From assembly GCF_015158295.1 (NCBI RefSeq), contig NZ_JACDXV010000007.1, positions 98,449-162,448 of the forward strand: a DNA stretch of 64,000 bases, given 5' to 3'. Of the stretch, positions 63,520 through 64,000 are shown one piece after another. Below the pieces are notes generated by a model. The model saw only the letters and a list, made by a program, of their open reading frames with translations. It was not told the DNA's origin and did not search any database. The stretch comes from Devosia faecipullorum. Its GTDB lineage: Bacteria; Pseudomonadota; Alphaproteobacteria; Rhizobiales; Devosiaceae. Each line of letters opens with the position of its first letter. Positions within the stretch are counted from its first letter, which is position 1. A program made the position numbers and the translations under genes.

Positions 63520-63837
63520 ATGCCCCGGGGTGACAAGAGCGCCTATACCGACAAGCAGAAGCGCAAGGCCGAGCATATCGAGGACAGCTACGAAAAGCGC
63601 GGAATATCCCACGAGGAAGCCGAGCGCCGGGCCTGGGCGAGTGTCAACAAGGATGATGGCGGCGGCAAGAAATCCGGCTCCGGACGCGGCAAGGAGAAAG
63701 GCCATCCCGCTGCGCATGAAGGCGGCCGGAAAGGCGGGAGGGCCTCAGCCAATCGCCCGGCAGCGGAACGATCGGCGTCGGCAAAGAAGGCGGCCGCCAC
63801 CCGCAAGCGCCACGAGGAGCAGCGGGCGCATCATTGA
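63520..63837 (+). CDS. Basic KGG-type small protein (plasmid-stabilisation-like)
   Basis: A 105-residue, highly basic, low-complexity protein: MPRGDKSAYTDKQKRKAEHIEDSYEKRGISHEEAERRAWASVNKDDGGGKKSGSGRGKEKGHPAAHEGGRKGGRA then an Ala/Lys/Arg tail. Proteins of this type are common in Rhizobiales, often labelled plasmid stabilisation proteins, and may be DNA-binding or stress-related. The ATG follows AAGGAGACGG. No partner toxin gene is present. Confidence 0.8.
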   Translation: MPRGDKSAYTDKQKRKAEHIEDSYEKRGISHEEAERRAWASVNKDDGGGKKSGSGRGKEKGHPAAHEGGRKGGRASANRPAAERSASAKKAAATRKRHEEQRAHH

Positions 63838-63874
63838 GATGCACCCGCTTTCTGCTGGTCGTTGCCCGGACCGC

Positions 63875-64000
63875 TTATTCCTCTGCCCAATGTCCGTACA
63901 TGATGGGCATGAGGCCGACCAGGGCCTGGAAGCGGTCCCAGCTCTTGCGCTCGGGGATTGTCCAGCCGGCTTCGGCGACGGCGGAGAGGCGGGGGAAGAC
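63875..64000 (-). CDS. Glycoside hydrolase family 20 hexosaminidase, C-terminal end (partial)
   Basis: The last 41 residues read VFPRLSAVAEAGWTIPERKS, then WDRFQALVGLMPIMYGHWAEE to a TAA. The PRLSAVAEAGWT-ERKSWDRF pattern is the end of the catalytic barrel of beta-N-acetylhexosaminidases. The gene continues to the right of the window, so the active-site residues cannot be checked. Confidence 0.65.
   Translation of the reverse strand, partial: VFPRLSAVAEAGWTIPERKSWDRFQALVGLMPIMYGHWAEE

Noticed and set aside
63520..63837. Toxin-antitoxin or plasmid maintenance module
   Set aside because: The protein is a low-complexity KGG-type product without a partner gene.

Overview
The window looks like a chromosomal segment of a high-GC alphaproteobacterium of the order Hyphomicrobiales (Rhizobiales), perhaps near Devosia or Pelagibacterium. 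The evidence is a class I lysyl-tRNA synthetase, GcrA, a frcBCA fructose transporter with a ROK regulator, a SAM-II riboswitch before metZ, an argD-argF-hslO block and a two-domain dCTP deaminase. The genus is an inference; the order is well supported.

Left core (1-14.9 kb): end of a MATE exporter, pyrD with a DUF952 gene, an S24-type regulator overlapping an AAC(6')-I-like acetyltransferase, a four-unit tandem array of about 189 bp per unit, lysK, a TerB-like gene, a solute-binding protein, metZ under a SAM-II riboswitch with a terminator, dCTP deaminase, a PepSY-like secreted protein, frcBCA with its ROK regulator, and tRNA-Gly(CCC).

Accessory catabolic region (14.9-47.9 kb): it begins next to the tRNA and ends at transposase debris. 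It holds two versions of one catabolic module (SDR, MmgE/PrpD, carboxymuconolactone-decarboxylase-like protein, metallo-beta-lactamase-fold hydrolase, 3-hydroxyisobutyrate-dehydrogenase-like enzyme). Module 1 (15-20 kb) sits with a tripartite tricarboxylate transporter (TctAB, with TctC at 23 kb), and its last two genes are collapsed by a deletion. Module 2 (34.7-44 kb) is intact and has a branched-chain-amino-acid-type ABC transporter inserted in the middle, a GntR regulator, and a dehydrogenase/aldehyde dehydrogenase operon. Between them (20-34 kb) lie an HpcH-type aldolase, a bicupin, three DUF6282 metal-hydrolase-like paralogues (one with a ruined metal site), a Baeyer-Villiger-type monooxygenase, an IclR regulator, an aldo-keto reductase, an amidohydrolase, and several broken genes. 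Two candidate operator families tie these genes into regulons: TTTC(A)-N-(T)GAAA palindromes at four positions in the IclR part, and TATG-N5-CATA at two promoters in the GntR part. The substrate cannot be named from sequence; a lactone-forming or aromatic/cyclic compound is my inference.

Right core (47.9-64 kb): a glycosyltransferase gene behind a luxR-luxI quorum-sensing pair, hslO, argF, argD, gcrA with a cluster of GANTC sites in its promoter, a PhoR-like kinase divergent from a PPK2 polyphosphate kinase, an M29 aminopeptidase, an ABC exporter, DUF924, 3-methyladenine glycosylase, a basic KGG-type protein and the end of a GH20 hexosaminidase. A family of short palindromes (GTCATTGCCCGG-type) is scattered through both core parts; I saw none in the catabolic region.
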